Under the pieces are notes generated by a model. The model was not told the origin of the DNA and searched no databases. It saw only the letters and a list, made by a program, of their open reading frames with translations. Below, in pieces: positions 21,729 through 34,059 of a stretch of 64,000 nt of DNA. Source of the DNA: Ixodes scapularis (taxonomy: Eukaryota; Arthropoda; Arachnida; Ixodida; Ixodidae); the NCBI RefSeq assembly GCF_016920785.2, contig NW_024609857.1:12996716-13060715 (forward strand). The letters run 5' to 3'. Made by a program: the position numbers and the translations under genes. Numbering within the stretch: the first letter of the stretch is position 1; each line of letters starts with the position of its first letter.

Positions 21729-23943
21729 AATGTCAAAGATATTCCTTTACTAAAAGCCCACTAAGTGGCACTTGTTGGAGAGGAAACGGCCTCTCGCGCT
21801 TCGACCTGTTTCACCCATTCAATGCTTGCCTCTTGACACATTTCTGATTGCTGCCTCTAGTGTCATCTGAGTTCACAAGATAAACTGAGTTTAAAAGTAA
21901 TGACTTTTCACCCATCTTGGTGTTTAAAGATATGACTGCTAGCTAAAATAAATTTAATATTAAATCACCGAGAACGCTTCTTCGTGTCCTCCTGGAAAAT
22001 GGTGAACGCAAAATTTGGTGACAGCAAATCGCGGGTCAACAAGGAAAGAAAACAGTGCGCGGCAGAACAAAACAATTAGGCCGGAGCTTTCTGCCGCCCT
22101 GTATAAAGCTGAGGCAGTCTGAATTTCGAATCGTAACAATCGCCATTATCGCCCGCTCTGCAACAAAATGGCATCGCTTAAGGAAATATCAGGTAACGAG
22201 AGGCCGATTCTCTAAGTTTTGTATATGAGCTAGTATATCTGCTTCAGTATCTCAAATCATTCTGCTACCAGTGTATTCCGCGATGTTCGTGTTAGCTCTT
22301 TAGTATGCAGCAATCCACCATTTTCGTGGGAATGAAATACGCATGCGCACCGCTCCTCCTCTTATTATTGCAATCCACAAAGTGGTTAAAAAAACATATC
22401 AGCCATTTAGCTCAAGTCTGAGCGCAGAAGGTGGTCATGCGATGCCCGCTCAATGAGGATCGATTAGATACTGCAACTACACTGTCTGAACGGGCACTCC
22501 GGAGCCCGGTTTCATTGAAAGCGGTGCAATGATTTGCGTAGGTAGTCCCACACTGTTTCAAGTTGCAACCTAATGTCGGCGACCTGAACTCAGTCAACCT
22601 CATCAAACGCGAAGGGCATGCCGCGCTGCCTTATCAGTTATATGCGCTGCAGTCGACCGAACACAAAAACAAAAAACTAAGCAGACCACCATGCACACAC
22701 CTTGCAAAACGATCACAGACATACTTCAAAGACGCGCAGAAAAAGATCGCAGCCTTCGGCAACTACAGGCAACGATTAGAGTCATGATGTCGTCCTGTTT
22801 AATTTTATGTCATTTTTGTAGTATTGTAGCCACTAGTAGGGATGTTAGGCTTAGGTGAATCCCAGTACGAAAACAAGCCCCCGCACAGCGCTTCCGAAGG
22901 CGCGTACATTCGACAGTTGTTAACTGCAAACCACTAGGGATGAGGAAATCTTCCTCTAAACACCTCAAAGAACGCAAAAAGACTCGCACTTATACCATCA
23001 GACTAGTTCCACGAGCTACGCACGTCAAGAACGCCGTAAACGCCGGCAGCCGGGTCGGTCATTATTTTAAACCAAAGCAGAAAAAAAGCTATCTGGGAAT
23101 ATTTTCGAAAACGGAATGACACTATAAAGATTATGTGTTTCTAAAATATAAACATACTGTCGATTAAAACACTATTTATGAATGGAGAAACAATTTTCAC
23201 AATCAACATTTGACACGTCAATCATCTCTTCAGCCAATAAGAGATGGAGGCACGATGTAAGTACAGGGAGTTGCTTAGCGGGCTGCGACCTCCACATTCT
23301 TAATTTAAATTGGGTCTAGTGGCGTATTGTTCCTTTTTTTGTTTTCTTACCATGTATATTTTTAATACGTGTTTCCTCGGGGTCTTTTTTAAACATTTTT
23401 TTGTTTGTTAATGTGTCTTTTTGAGGTTATGAAAAGTGTTCCCAGGAATTCCACTTGTGGATATCTCCATCCAGCACTTTCCTCTTGAGTAATTAGCCCT
23501 TTAAACTGGAAAATAGTATGATGTCGCGTGGAACACCCTTCAGTTGTCAAGGGCAAAAGGGTGTTGAAGTATGCTTAATAGTGGATATATTATGCTCGAA
23601 GTGAGCTATTGACAAGGACAAAGCAACATACTTGTAACCTTCGTTATTGCAGAGATAATTACCCAGGAATGAATGTCTGAATCGTCGGTTATATAAAGCG
23701 GTGGGGCAGTTGACTGCGTCGTGACTCCCCTCCCGTGCGTGATTCTTTGCGTGCGATTTGTAATATGTCTGTGCATCTCGCTTGTAAGCTTGTTGCTAGT
23801 GTTGTCTTGCCAAAAATTGTCCTGCTCATTTTACCAAGTTTTATTGTTTTACCAGAGACAGGAGGTGGTGTGACATCGTTTTACTACTAATATATAATGT
23901 GTTTATGTGCTCATTTTTACGGAAAACTGCAACCTCGACCTGA
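21729..23943. other. Intron sequence, no exon seen
   Basis: AT-rich, in the presumed intron between the transmembrane and stalk exons. I found no conserved frame bounded by splice sites. Confidence 0.45.
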
Positions 23944-24274
23944 TTAGCACGGTCGGTGCAGTATCAGGCTGGGTATTAGTTAGCCCCAAGTCCAATTAAT
24001 GTCGGAAAAATTCTTGCATTTGCGTTCTTTTGATAGTCCTTAAGTACATATATATTTCAAATAACGTTAACCTACTCAGTTGGTTATCATTATTTGAAAT
24101 ATATGTGCACTTAAGTTTAATCAATAAATACGAATAAAGGAATTGTGTTAAAGTTATTTGAAATAGATGTGTACTTAAGGACCATCAATAAAACACAAAT
24201 ACAACGATTCTCCCGGTGGTGATTGGACTACGGACTAAGCAATACCTAGCCTGATACTACACTGACCGGGCTAA
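23944..24274. mobile_element. MITE with about 30-bp inverted repeats
   Basis: The left end TTAGCACGGTCGGTGCAG continues with TATCAGGCTGGGTATT. The right end is its complement with three or four changes. Three internal copies of a motif around TTATTTGAAATATATGTG and CTTAAGTACA add palindromes. No coding content. Confidence 0.75.
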
Positions 24275-24597
24275 GCAGAGCTGTGCGTTTGGATAGCTAA
24301 CAGTTGACTTTAAGGTCAAACATTTACACTACCTCAATTATGCTGACACAGACCGAGGGAGGCAGAATGTGTTCAGCTGATATGCGGACGTTCGAAGTGC
24401 GTGGTTGCGCTAACCCCATAGACATAAGCTCTAGCCTCATCACACACAAAGAGCATGCACAACCCAGAGAGTTCATAAGGTATGCTAGTTCAAAACATTG
24501 TTTCTTCACGTCTTATTGTCAACATATGTAATTTAGTGGAATCTTTTTCTATTAGCGCCATATAAAATAACTGTTGCTGAAACCGTTTCTTTAACAG

Positions 24598-24924
24598 ACC
24601 TTGGAACGGATGCGACAACAGAATCTCCGGAAGGCTCGGGATCCGATGGTTCTGGTTCACAATCAATCCCCCCAGCTTCCCCTGGAACCAATGTTTATGA
24701 AAAGATAAGGGAAACATCTGCAAAGTCATCAAGCAATGCCTCGAAAGCCATGACACCCACAACAGAAGCGACCTCAACTGCAAGTTTAACAACAGGCGTA
24801 ATGACACACAGCACCACCAGCGGCATTGCAAGGGGAACGTCTGCGATTTCAACACCCAGAACCTCAACCATCATGACAACCGTGAGGCGAAGCACCACAA
24901 CCTCCGGGCCCACAACGACCACAC
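24598..24924 (+). CDS. Host gene exon: Ser/Thr-rich mucin-like stalk
   Basis: Acceptor TTTCTTTAACAG ends at 24597 and donor GTGAGT starts at 24925. The 327-bp exon is phase 1 on both sides (two bases, 108 codons, one base). It encodes an almost uninterrupted Ser/Thr/Pro/Gly-rich stretch (e.g. TPTTEATSTASLTTG and RRSTTTSGPTTTT), as in O-glycosylated stalks of membrane-anchored ectodomains. It begins with acidic, Gly/Ser-rich sequence right after the transmembrane exon. The symmetric phase means it could be skipped without breaking the frame. This is one of the best-supported host exons in the window. Confidence 0.75.
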
Positions 24925-25390
24925 GTGAGTAAACTGTCACGGCGACTTGATTTTGATTCCCGCTCCCCTGGGATTTGCTTCCCATGTTCATTGTTTCCCA
25001 GGTAGATAGGAAAGTTCTCAGAACGACCGAGCAAGTGGTACTGAGCAAATTGGTACTCATCGTGCCTTGCGAGGTTTTGTCGTATGTGGGCTAGTATCTA
25101 TTGGTGTCGGGCTAGCAGCCAGGGAAGGCAAAGGACCTGTTGCGGCTCCGTGGCGACAACAAATGTGGACAACACTTTCCCACAATCCAATCACTCTAGT
25201 CAGCCCCAATGGGTGTTTAGTGTCTCAATTCTAGATGAGAAATTTAGCCAGTGCAGTACAGCCACTAGCCTGGGGTCTTTAGTGTGCAACACGCAGTAAT
25301 AATACACGACCGCACTCCGGTACCATGCTTATACACCAACTCATGTTTACAAACAAACCGGAGCGCTCCTAGCGGACGCCACCGGCGCCG
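24925..25390. other. Intron sequence, no gene seen
   Basis: Follows the stalk exon donor. No recognisable repeat or frame until the tandem duplication at 25391. Confidence 0.4.
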
Positions 25391-26540
25391 CGCATGCGCG
25401 GTGGATGGTGGGCAAGAAGCCCGCCGTCGCCCATAAACAAGTCATTGAATTGCGTTGTTGTCGGCGTCGGTGGGAGTCCCCGTGCTCTTTTTCGCGTTGG
25501 AATTGTTGATTCCACGTCCTCCTAACAATGTCTGACCACTTGAGCGGCTTCAGCAAAATTAACGAGGCAAAACTTTGCGTGAATAATGTGACGTGCGGCG
25601 ATTCATTTCACGTGGACGCCGCAGAATGGGTGCTAAAGCCTGACTCCCACGATGAGATTCTGCTCGCTATCTTCAGTCGCGACGTCGCTCGGGCTGCAAA
25701 AGCGTGGACCGTAGCTGAGATTGTGGACGTCGGTACTTAAAACCGCAAATAGAATCGGACATTACAAGTCGGTGATGGCCACTGGCAACAATGATCAACA
25801 GCTTCTTGTATCTACTGTTTACACTTCGCCTACTTACCCCCAACCAACCTTCAAAAGTGTTTTGAGGCCTGCACTTACTGGGTCAACGTTTGGTTTGCGG
25901 GCCGCTGTCGTTTGAACGAGCTGACGACAAGAAGCGCACAAGTTTGAAAGAGCAGACGACAGTTCGAACGCATGCGCGATGGAGTACGGGCAAGAAGCAC
26001 CGCGTCCCGCGTCAGCAAACCATTGGAATGTCTCGTTGTCGGCGTCTGTGTGAGTCTGCACACGCTTTTCCGCGTTGGAATTGTCGTCCTCATAGCAATG
26101 TCTTACCACTTTAATCGCCTGAGCGAAATTATCAAGGATCGTTACGCCGCTAAACATTGCGTAAATAATTTGACGTGCTGCGATTCATTCGCATGAACAC
26201 CGCAGAATGGACGCCAAAACCATGATGAGATTGTTCTAGCTATTTTCGGTCGTGACGTCGCTCGTGCTGGAAAAGTGTAGAAGGTAACGGCGATGATCGC
26301 TGTCGATACTGAAAATCGAAAGCGGGAACAGACCAAGCGTAACAAGTCGGTGATGGCCACTGGTACCCATGATCAACATCTTGTATCTACTGTTTACACC
26401 GAGCCTACTTAAGTCTTTTGAGGCCTGCAATTACTTCTTATTGCAATCACCCGGTCAAAATTTGGTCTACGGGCCGCTTTTGTTTGAACGAGCAGACGAC
26501 AAAAAGCAGACAAGTTTGAAAGAGCAGACGAAAGTTCGAA
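25391..26540 (+). repeat. Diverged tandem duplication (two units of about 575 bp) with a small reading frame
   Basis: Unit 1 (25391-25970) and unit 2 (25971-26540) start GCATGCGCGGTGG / GCATGCGCGATGG and share segments such as GTGATGGCCACTGG, TGTATCTACTGTTTACAC and TTTTGAGGCCTGCA. Both end with TTGAAAGAGCAGACGA...GTTCGAACG. Unit 1 carries a 71-codon frame from ATG 25528 (MSDHLSGFSKINEAKLCVNN). Unit 2 keeps the same start (ATG 26098) and the CVNNLTC motif but stops early. I do not recognise the peptide. Confidence 0.75.
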
Positions 26541-27999
26541 CGATCAGGCGGCCGTGTGAATTTAAAGACTCACTGAAACGTGGGAGGTCCGGACAACTTG
26601 GCGGTTTTCTCTCGTTCATGTTGGAACAAAGCAAATACATCTGGCGACCGCAAAGTGTTGCCCGCACAAGCAATCGTAGTTCAACAGCGACTGGTTTGCC
26701 CTTTTCACGGCTACTATCCACGTTCTCGGACGAACGGAGGGGGCAGAAACACTTGAAAACTGATCTTCAAGCCTTTCCAGACTCTCTTGGTACAGCCCAC
26801 GTCGCAGCATTTTGACGAGAAGTCAGGTTTTTTGTCTGGTTTCTTTCAAAGGAACACAGGAATGCATGTCTCGCACGGCGACTTCTGCCCACCACCCCAG
26901 ACCGGAAATGCGCCCGACGCGCCACCACCGCGGTGTGACGTAGGAGAGTTGAGTTCGTGTATACTGTATACAAATTAAAACGGTCAGGTTAAAAGCCCAA
27001 AACAAGACAAGAACGAAAAAAACACACACGACACAAGACAAACGCTAACTTGGATGTAATTTTTTTTTTTATCCAAGGCAGTCCAACAAGCGCGCATGCC
27101 CGAACAGTGTTGGTACTGATGTCTCCACTTCAGATTAAAAGATACAAATGACACAATTCTACACATGTGTCCAAATTCTAAGAGTCATACACGTCTAGAC
27201 GAAACCGTCCAGAAAATAAACCTCTCTCTCCCTTTGGACAATAGAAGGCGCGCTGACGCCATCTATTGACCTAAGCCCTGTAATAAACCTTTAATAACGC
27301 CATCTATTGTCCTACGCTACTCGGCCATGAGTCTCCGTGCTCAAGTTTCGGTTTCAGTATCCGAGCAGAAGTGTTTTTGCTTCATTAAAAGATATGTGCC
27401 TTTGAAGCAAAATCCTGGTTGGGTAGCGTCTATAAAATGTTTTTTTTTTTTTTTTGGGGGGGGGGGGAGGGGGAAGAGGAGGAAGTGTCTTTTAAAGAAC
27501 GTAACTGCATGCCCCCCTCAATCGCAGCACATTTCGTGTAGTCGTGTGCACTTTTTTGTGTGACGTACGTAATGTTGGCTAACCGCCACTTCGAGGAGGT
27601 GCCGAGGAGGCTTGAAAACTGAGGTACCTTACAAAAAACTGGGATAAGCGAGAGGGCAGCATGGTGATGCGCGCACAGCAGTCAAAGGTAGGGGTCTTCA
27701 CATGTCACTACGTCAAGGGGCGCCGTTGTGTGGACATTCAGAGCTACGCTACACTGGTTTCATGACCCTTACGTGATAACACTTACAATTTCAGCATGAG
27801 CTGCAAACTAGAGCGAATTGCGAACATAAAATTATCTCTGAAACTGGGCATATCTGGACAGATGTTTAATAACTCAGTAAATAATCGCAAGAAGCAATCA
27901 TTCATGCGAAGTGTTTTGATTTGCATTCGCTCTTCAAGAATGGCAGAACGTCGCTGAAAGATGAATAGAGGTCACGGCGATCTTCCAGGAGCGGGCGGC
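26541..27999. other. Unassigned intron sequence
   Basis: Contains a T-run/G-run junction at about 27441-27468 and an AACGCTAACTTGG... segment near 27041 that resembles Penelope ends weakly. No gene supported. Confidence 0.4.
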
Positions 28000-28002
28000 A
28001 GA

Positions 28003-28075
28003 GAAAAGCTCACCGGAGAAAAGCTCACCGGAGGAGAGCTCACCGGAGAACAGCTCACCGGAGAAAAGCTCACTG
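28003..28075. repeat. 15-bp minisatellite
   Basis: About five copies of GAAAAGCTCACCGGA with small changes. Either strand reads as an open pentapeptide-repeat-like peptide, which follows from the 15-bp period and need not mean coding. Confidence 0.85.
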
Positions 28076-28497
28076 CAAAACCGGCAAATGCAGAGAAAAG
28101 CTCGCCGAACATTTTTGAAAAATATCAATATTCTTTTATTGTTTTCTGGATAAGCGTACGGAAAAAGTAACGTAAAAGTAATTTGTAACGTAACGAGTAA
28201 AGTATACCATTACAGCTCAGCGGAAGTAATTTATAACGGTAATCCATTACATTTGAGGCTCGGTAGTTTGTAATTGTAATGCCTTACATTTTTCAAGTAG
28301 CGAGCACAAGTCTCGGTAAAATCCAGAAACACGTACGTGCTCCTTTTTGTTTTGTTTTTTTAAGGAAAGGGGAAACTGTTGCTTGACCCTCCACTACTCT
28401 GCCCCTCTCCCGTTTTTTCATGCGCCGGTAACCTCCTCTCTTTTTTACTTCGTTGCGGTTTATTGTTGTTTCGCGGAAAACCCACAGCGCACATTTT
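28076..28497. other. TTACT-rich stretch, possible hAT MITE remnant
   Basis: 28160-28310 has repeated GTAACG / GTAAT / CATTAC words like those at 19330-19450, 20780-20935 and 31010-31160. Ends not defined. Confidence 0.35.
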
Positions 28498-30170
28498 TGC
28501 CAATTCGCGACTCCAGCAAAACGGACGCCACCAAGCGGGAAAACCGGGAACCAGCCGGTCCAGGTCGCTCCGCGCCCCTCCGCGTCTCTGGTGGCTTTCG
28601 CCGACACGTGTTGTCGGCGCGGTGGCGAACAATGTAATTTCACGAAGGTTCGAAAATGTCTTAAGTTTGCCTGAGAGTTCATTAGTGTGGCGAAGCCTAA
28701 ATAGATTGCTTCCTTCCATCACGTGTTTTCGATTTCTTTGATGGGGAGGAATCGCGGAAAAACGTTTTGATTTCTTGTCTGTCTCGAATCACATTCAAAG
28801 TGACGACTACTTGGTAACTGATAAGGGGTTTCTTTATAAGGACGTAGAACAGTGGGAGGACGACAGACGAGGCATTCCACTGGAGGGAACACCAATGCTG
28901 CAGTCAAGTGAATGGGAAGGTTCGATAGCTGCTTCTCTTGAGTTTGGTTGTGTTCGATTAGCTTCAAGTTTGAGCCACCCACGGCGGTCGGTGCGTTGGC
29001 TATTCATCTTAGCTGCTTTTTGCCGAAAAATCTTCTGGACCACTCTGAAGGATTTGGGCTGATTTCGCAATTATTTGATTCAGGAAAGCCTGCTCGCTGC
29101 AAATGAAGAATGAGGGAAATTATCTGTTTTCAAAAGGTGGGGGACGAGTCTCGCAACGTTAGAAGCTGTCACGGCATTATGATCTATCGCGCCTCCATTA
29201 TTTATATTATACCCCCGTCGAATTAAGCCAGCAGCAATGTACGTCTGCATTACTCAGGTTGACCGGCCACAAAAATACTCATTTTTTCCGTTCAGGATTC
29301 GAAGTCAAGTTCAGTGCAGAGAGGTTCTGCGTGAATCTCCAATGAAGACTCTCTTCAGTTTGTCCGCATTCGTCTCCGTGCTACCGGCTAGAACCATTTG
29401 GTTAAGTTTAACTTAGTATCTCTCTGTCTGTCAAATATACTTTTATTCAGCAGTTCACTTAATAGCTAATTAACTAAGGTCATATTTCAAACCGAAGAAT
29501 ATACTAATATCGCTTTAGTGGGACGTAGTACGTAATATAATACATAACCCGCTCGTCAAAATGACTTCTCGATTGTTACTAAAACCTGAATTGAAATACG
29601 AGTATCAGCTGCTCAGTGGGGTGCCGGCGGGTTAGCATGATCCTTGGCTCAAGAAGCGCTTGCTTAATTTTCGTAATTTTCCTGCAGCCTGAGTTGTTGA
29701 CCGAGCAGACAACTGAAGCTGTTGCTTAAACACGGATACGCACAAAAGCCCGATTTCGCGGACAGGTAAGTCGCATGGTCGAGGCATGCGAGTTAGCTGA
29801 ACATCACTGCCGGTGGGAGAATTCTGCAGTCATTGCCGCTTTCCTTAGATGAGCAAAACTGATTAGTATATCACCGTCTCTCCAGAGCCCATAGTTTCGG
29901 TTTCGAACGAAATCTCCGAAACGAAAGTTTGACATGAAAAGAACAGAAAACACACTTGGAAAACAAATCTATGTTCTGCAAGTTTATGTGCACCGGCTAC
30001 ACTGAACAGTCTCAGTGTAAGTACCTATAAAATTGTTCATTAAACAAAAGAAAATATGTTAAATTGAACGCGCCACCTGTTCAGGCGGCCCGGCCGAGCC
30101 GACGCGACCTGGACTCAGCCGCCATGTTTGTTTGGTGGTGGCACCCCCTATAGGTCGCTGGAGTCGCGAA
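28498..30170. mobile_element. Possible longer member of the ATTCGCGACTCCAGC-ended family
   Basis: ATTCGCGACTCCAGC occurs near 28500 and its complement GCTGGAGTCGCGAAT near 30157-30171, each followed inward by sequence like that of the 511-bp element at 41374-41884. The interior (about 1.65 kb) has no gene that I recognise. It could also be two unrelated solo ends. Confidence 0.4.
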
Positions 30171-30172
30171 TA

Positions 30173-30342
30173 GGGAATTGTAGTAGACCGTTTTTCTCCT
30201 CCGCTACGGTATCCCCGAAGAAAACGACGCAGCTGCGCATTCGCGCCTCCAGCCTTGTCTGCATAGTTCAAGGTCTTGTGGCGGATTACGGAGCGCTATC
30301 CGGGTGCTTAGCGGGCTGCGGAAACGGTCTACTACAATTCCC
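30173..30342. mobile_element. 170-bp MITE with perfect 21-bp inverted repeats
   Basis: The ends GGGAATTGTAGTAGACCGTT (plus one base) at 30173 and the exact complement at 30322-30342 define a small non-coding inverted-repeat element. Flanks do not show an obvious target duplication. Confidence 0.8.
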
Positions 30343-31344
30343 CACTGGCTGATGGTTCACCCCAGAATTGCCTCTGCGCTACCATATCGGTATCCGTTCG
30401 GCGCCTCTCGTCGCCTTTTTCCGGCGGTCGTGCGCTCAATCACTCCGCCGAGTAATTGACAGGCTTTTTAGAATAAAGGAGGCAATGCTGCCGATGTGCG
30501 GTAAAAAGCGACAGAGAGGACGAAAACAATCAACAAAATAAATATGTGGTCACTTCAACTTTCTGTTCTCGTAATTTTTTTTTTTTTCGTTTGCCATCCG
30601 CAAGCCACGTGGTCGAGTCTCATGACGCGCAATTAAAACGCGACCTCAAAAGAAGGTAGTTGTTTGGTTGTGGCGAACTCGTAGCTGCTTCCGCGCTGTC
30701 AGCTTAGGGATGAGCGAAGTATAGTATCGTTGTGACGAAGTGACGCCGTGAATCTGTCTTGCCTGAAGTTCGTGAGACGTGGCCTTCCGTCGATTTCTTT
30801 ACACATAAGATCATCTCCTTCGGCTTTCCAACCGCCTTTGTGAGTTTGTCAAGTTTTTCCTACGAGGCTTTGCGCTCAGATGGCCGTCGTTTATTTGCTC
30901 TGATGTCACAACATTTGACCACGCGAATAATTTTTATCTTCTTTTTAAATAACGCAAACGAACTTCTTTTTTTTTTTTTGGGGGGGGGGGGGGGGGGGGA
31001 CAAAAGTAATTTTCAAAGTAAGGAGTAATTTTCTGGAAATTTCTGCCTGAAACTAGTTACTTACATTACTAAATTACCAGCATAAAAAAGTTATTCGTTA
31101 CACTACTCATTACCACAAAAAGTGACTTATTTACTGCAATTTTGTTACAGTAATGTCATTACTGCCATTTCTGGTCGAGACCAGGCCAGCAGGAACTACG
31201 ACTTTACCCATATCAATGATAATCTCCCAAATAGCCTTCGAAGTCTATCCTAATATCCTTTTAAGTTCGGCGAAATTAGCAGCGACACACGGCAGAGTGG
31301 GACTTTATTCCAAACCACTTCGCTCGTACCGACCTCTAATAACT
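30343..31344. other. Unassigned intron sequence
   Basis: Includes a long T run followed directly by about 20 G at about 30967-31000 and TTACT-rich sequence at 31010-31160. No gene seen. Confidence 0.4.
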
Positions 31345-31348
31345 TTAG

Positions 31349-31594
31349 AGCGCAGCTCTTAGGCGCCCGTTTCCGGCTTGAGTGGCGTCGCCGTCGGCGT
31401 AACCAAGCGTTGCATTATGGGAAACGTCCCATAATGAAGTCACGAGGTACGTCACGAGGGACGTCACGAGGGTCCCGCGCGTTGGTTATGGGAAACGTCC
31501 CATGATGCAACGCGTGGGTCTCACTCGTGACCCGGGCGTTCCCTCCGCACCCTGTTTTCCGTACCCTCCCCTCCTCGTCCTCAAGAGCTGCGCT
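31349..31594. mobile_element. GC-rich MITE with 12-bp inverted repeats
   Basis: AGCGCAGCTCTT at 31349-31360 and its exact complement at 31583-31594. The interior contains two near-copies of the palindrome TTATGGGAAACGTCCCATAA and a triplicated ACGTCACGAGG motif. The GC content is far above the flanks. Confidence 0.75.
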
Positions 31595-31719
31595 TTAATT
31601 TGGCATTACAGGGAGTTGTAGACGTCTTTCATATTTTTCCACCTTCGGAGCTTCAGAAATAGCGCTCCAGTGGCCCCACTCAATAGTTTCCAGTACACTA
31701 CAAATACGCTTCAACTATT

Positions 31720-32125
31720 TTCCTTTCAGTCTCTTTTTTTATATCAATAAATTTGTTTAATTCTAAACGAGAATCACACCCTCACCAACTGCAGAGTACT
31801 GCAAGATGTCCCCCGATTTGTCACGAACCGCTAGACGATGTTCACGTGCCCTTTCGCTAAAACACCGCCCAGTCTGTTCAATGTACACGCACCCACATCT
31901 TAGCGGAATCTCGTAAACAACAATAGAAGCACATGCTGTGCACTGAGTGATGTGCTTCTTTGATCATCGAACAAGCTTCTGTCTAGTCATCATAGGGCAA
32001 ACTTTTGCCAGCTTGCATACAGCGGAGGAGACAACATGCCTTGATTAATGAAGCGGAGGAAACTACTTCCTCGATTAAATCAGTTGAAAGTTAGCGCCAG
32101 TCCATGTTGCATGTGTCCCTCCCTC
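31720..32125 (-). pseudogene. Penelope-like element fragment with GIY-YIG motif
   Basis: On the minus strand 31900-31780 reads VYEIPLRCGCVYIEQTGRCF and then SERAREHR, a GIY-YIG nuclease domain in which the second motif has E in place of G (Y-I-E). A THHSVHSMCFYC-like linker precedes it. At 32085-32060 the sequence GGCGCTAACTTTCAACTGA resembles the termini of the foldback at 35958-36448. The element is truncated and carries stops upstream, so it is a relic. Confidence 0.7.
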
Positions 32126-32738
32126 GTCTATATTTTTTTTTTTGCTTTTAAGACCTTCAGGTTATAAAATATTCGCTTTAACAGGCCAGGTTCACTGCAT
32201 AACTTGAGAACTTCTTGCCTTTCGAAGCGAACTGATGTGGACATACTTGGACAAACTTGAACTCCCAATTGCATCCAGCCAAATGGCAACCAAACTTCTA
32301 CCTGAGTAGGTATCTTCTCGGTATTGAAACCAGGCATGGTTGAAATCACGACGGTTGCACAATATATTCTTTCACAAATTCAGTGTCATCTAGTGGCATT
32401 CTACATTCAGTCTACATTTTTGTATGTTAATGGCTGTTAAGATCTAGCACCTATACATCAACGATAGACTTACGAAATTTGCGGTGTTCTTCGCTGTGCA
32501 TGGTCTTCACTCTTTGTTTTATTTTCGGCGGTTTCAAGAAACTACCACTATTAACGAGACGCTTAGCTTAGTAAAACTCCTCATAACCTTCACCACATTT
32601 TATTGTCATGGGCATGTGCTGCCTGGGGCGTGCCGAAGACGAGCGTTCCAAGGATTTGTGTGACGCCCTCAAATACGTAGCGTAGCGTCACGGTAACGAC
32701 GAACAACAAAATTGCAAGAGGGCGCTTAAGCTTCGCCT
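32126..32738. other. Unassigned intron sequence
   Basis: No supported gene or repeat. Confidence 0.35.
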
Positions 32739-32742
32739 TTAA

Positions 32743-33250
32743 AGGGGAACTCCGCCAATTTTTTTGTTAGTCTTTGATCTGGCTGGAAATTGGCACATCA
32801 ATAACCCTTTCTCCACTGATAACCAAAATATTTTATAAACATAAAATTTAACCATGAAGTTATTGAATTTTCAAGTTATGCCGGCCGCGAGGGTTCCAGG
32901 AGGCGACTCTGTACTGGCAACAATGAAAAATCCCTACTTTTCCCTACCCGCGTTCGTCACCGGCGGACAGTTGGGCGAGCGACTCGGGCAGCCGCGAAGT
33001 TGCCTTCCGGCCACCACCGATCAAGATTATTTTTTCATAGCCACAAAATTAAATGTTATTTGCAATATGTAGCAATATATGCTCCGCAGTAGATTGTAGG
33101 AACAGTGGCGGAAAAAAGCTTATTCTTTACCCTTGTTTTCGTTGGAGAAAAAAAATGCGCTCCCCGGCAGCAATGGAGGCGAGCCACGCCAGCGTGCTTC
33201 TGCGCGAGCTGCGTGCCAAAGGGAGCTAATGTCACGTGAAACATTCTCAC
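32743..33250. mobile_element. Left part of a TTAA-type element with a THAP-like fragment
   Basis: AGGGGAACTCCGCCA follows TTAA (32739-32742), the same end structure as the other TTAA elements. I cannot find the complementary end, so the right boundary is open. On the plus strand about 33083-33229 encodes CSAVDCRNSGGKKLILYPCF, which matches the start of a THAP zinc finger (C-x4-C spacing, aromatic-proline motif degraded) and runs into a stop. THAP domains occur in Kolobok and P transposases and in host regulators. This is a fragment only. Confidence 0.45.
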
Positions 33251-34059
33251 TTGTGCTTGGAATACTTTATTAGCGCCGAGATGTTTCGGTGGCGCTCTCT
33301 TATGGTTTCCCTCCGTGACGTCACGACTGGGATTTGCCTCGCCGTGACGTCACCAGTTGTTATTCTGGCTACTTACCATCGGGTGCGAGGACGAGTTCGA
33401 TGGTGCGTTTAAAAAGCACAGTAGAAGCTAGGAGCCATCGCAATCCGAAACACCGTCAAAATTGACAATCTGACAGTGCTCATATGCCCATGGTTTGGCC
33501 AATCGTGGAAAGCTGACCACAGCGACGCTTTCGGCCGCGCACATCGCTAATAGCCGCGTGCTGCTGGTTGAGTGTCCTTCTGCAGTTGGAACAGCTTCAA
33601 GAGCGGCAAGAGCAAACTCAAGCCGGCTGTTACCACTACGGCATCCGTCCAAAGAGGAGCGCTAATAATATCGAGAAAAATAGTACACAATCTAGCACTA
33701 TAGTCGAGATTTGGCACAGTCATATTTGTTACTCACAATTGCTTCAGCGCTTTTTTTTAAGTCTATTTATTTTGGACGTCAAATCTATCTTGGGCTACTC
33801 TCGGAGTTTCACTCACGCGGGCGATCTGTTGAAGACGAGATGTGAAACATTTAAACAAAGTTCAAATCTGTGTTTAGACATGAATGTCGGCACATTGCTA
33901 TTCCTGTCTGGTATTAGAGAGGTTTATGAAGCAAGTGTTGAGCTTCATTAATCTGCGATAGAGCATGCCTGGTTTGTCAAATGGTTGGCGTGCAATATCC
34001 TCTCGCAGAAGAGGTGGTGAGAAAGCCTTCATTTTATTCTGTCGGAAGAATGTTATATC
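33251..34059. other. Unassigned intron sequence
   Basis: An open frame at 33568-33951 has no recognisable domain and I do not call it. Confidence 0.35.

Noticed and set aside
28003..28075. Pentapeptide-repeat-like peptide (LTGEK units)
   Set aside because: A 15-bp tandem repeat is open in most frames by chance. No start context and no flanking coding sequence.
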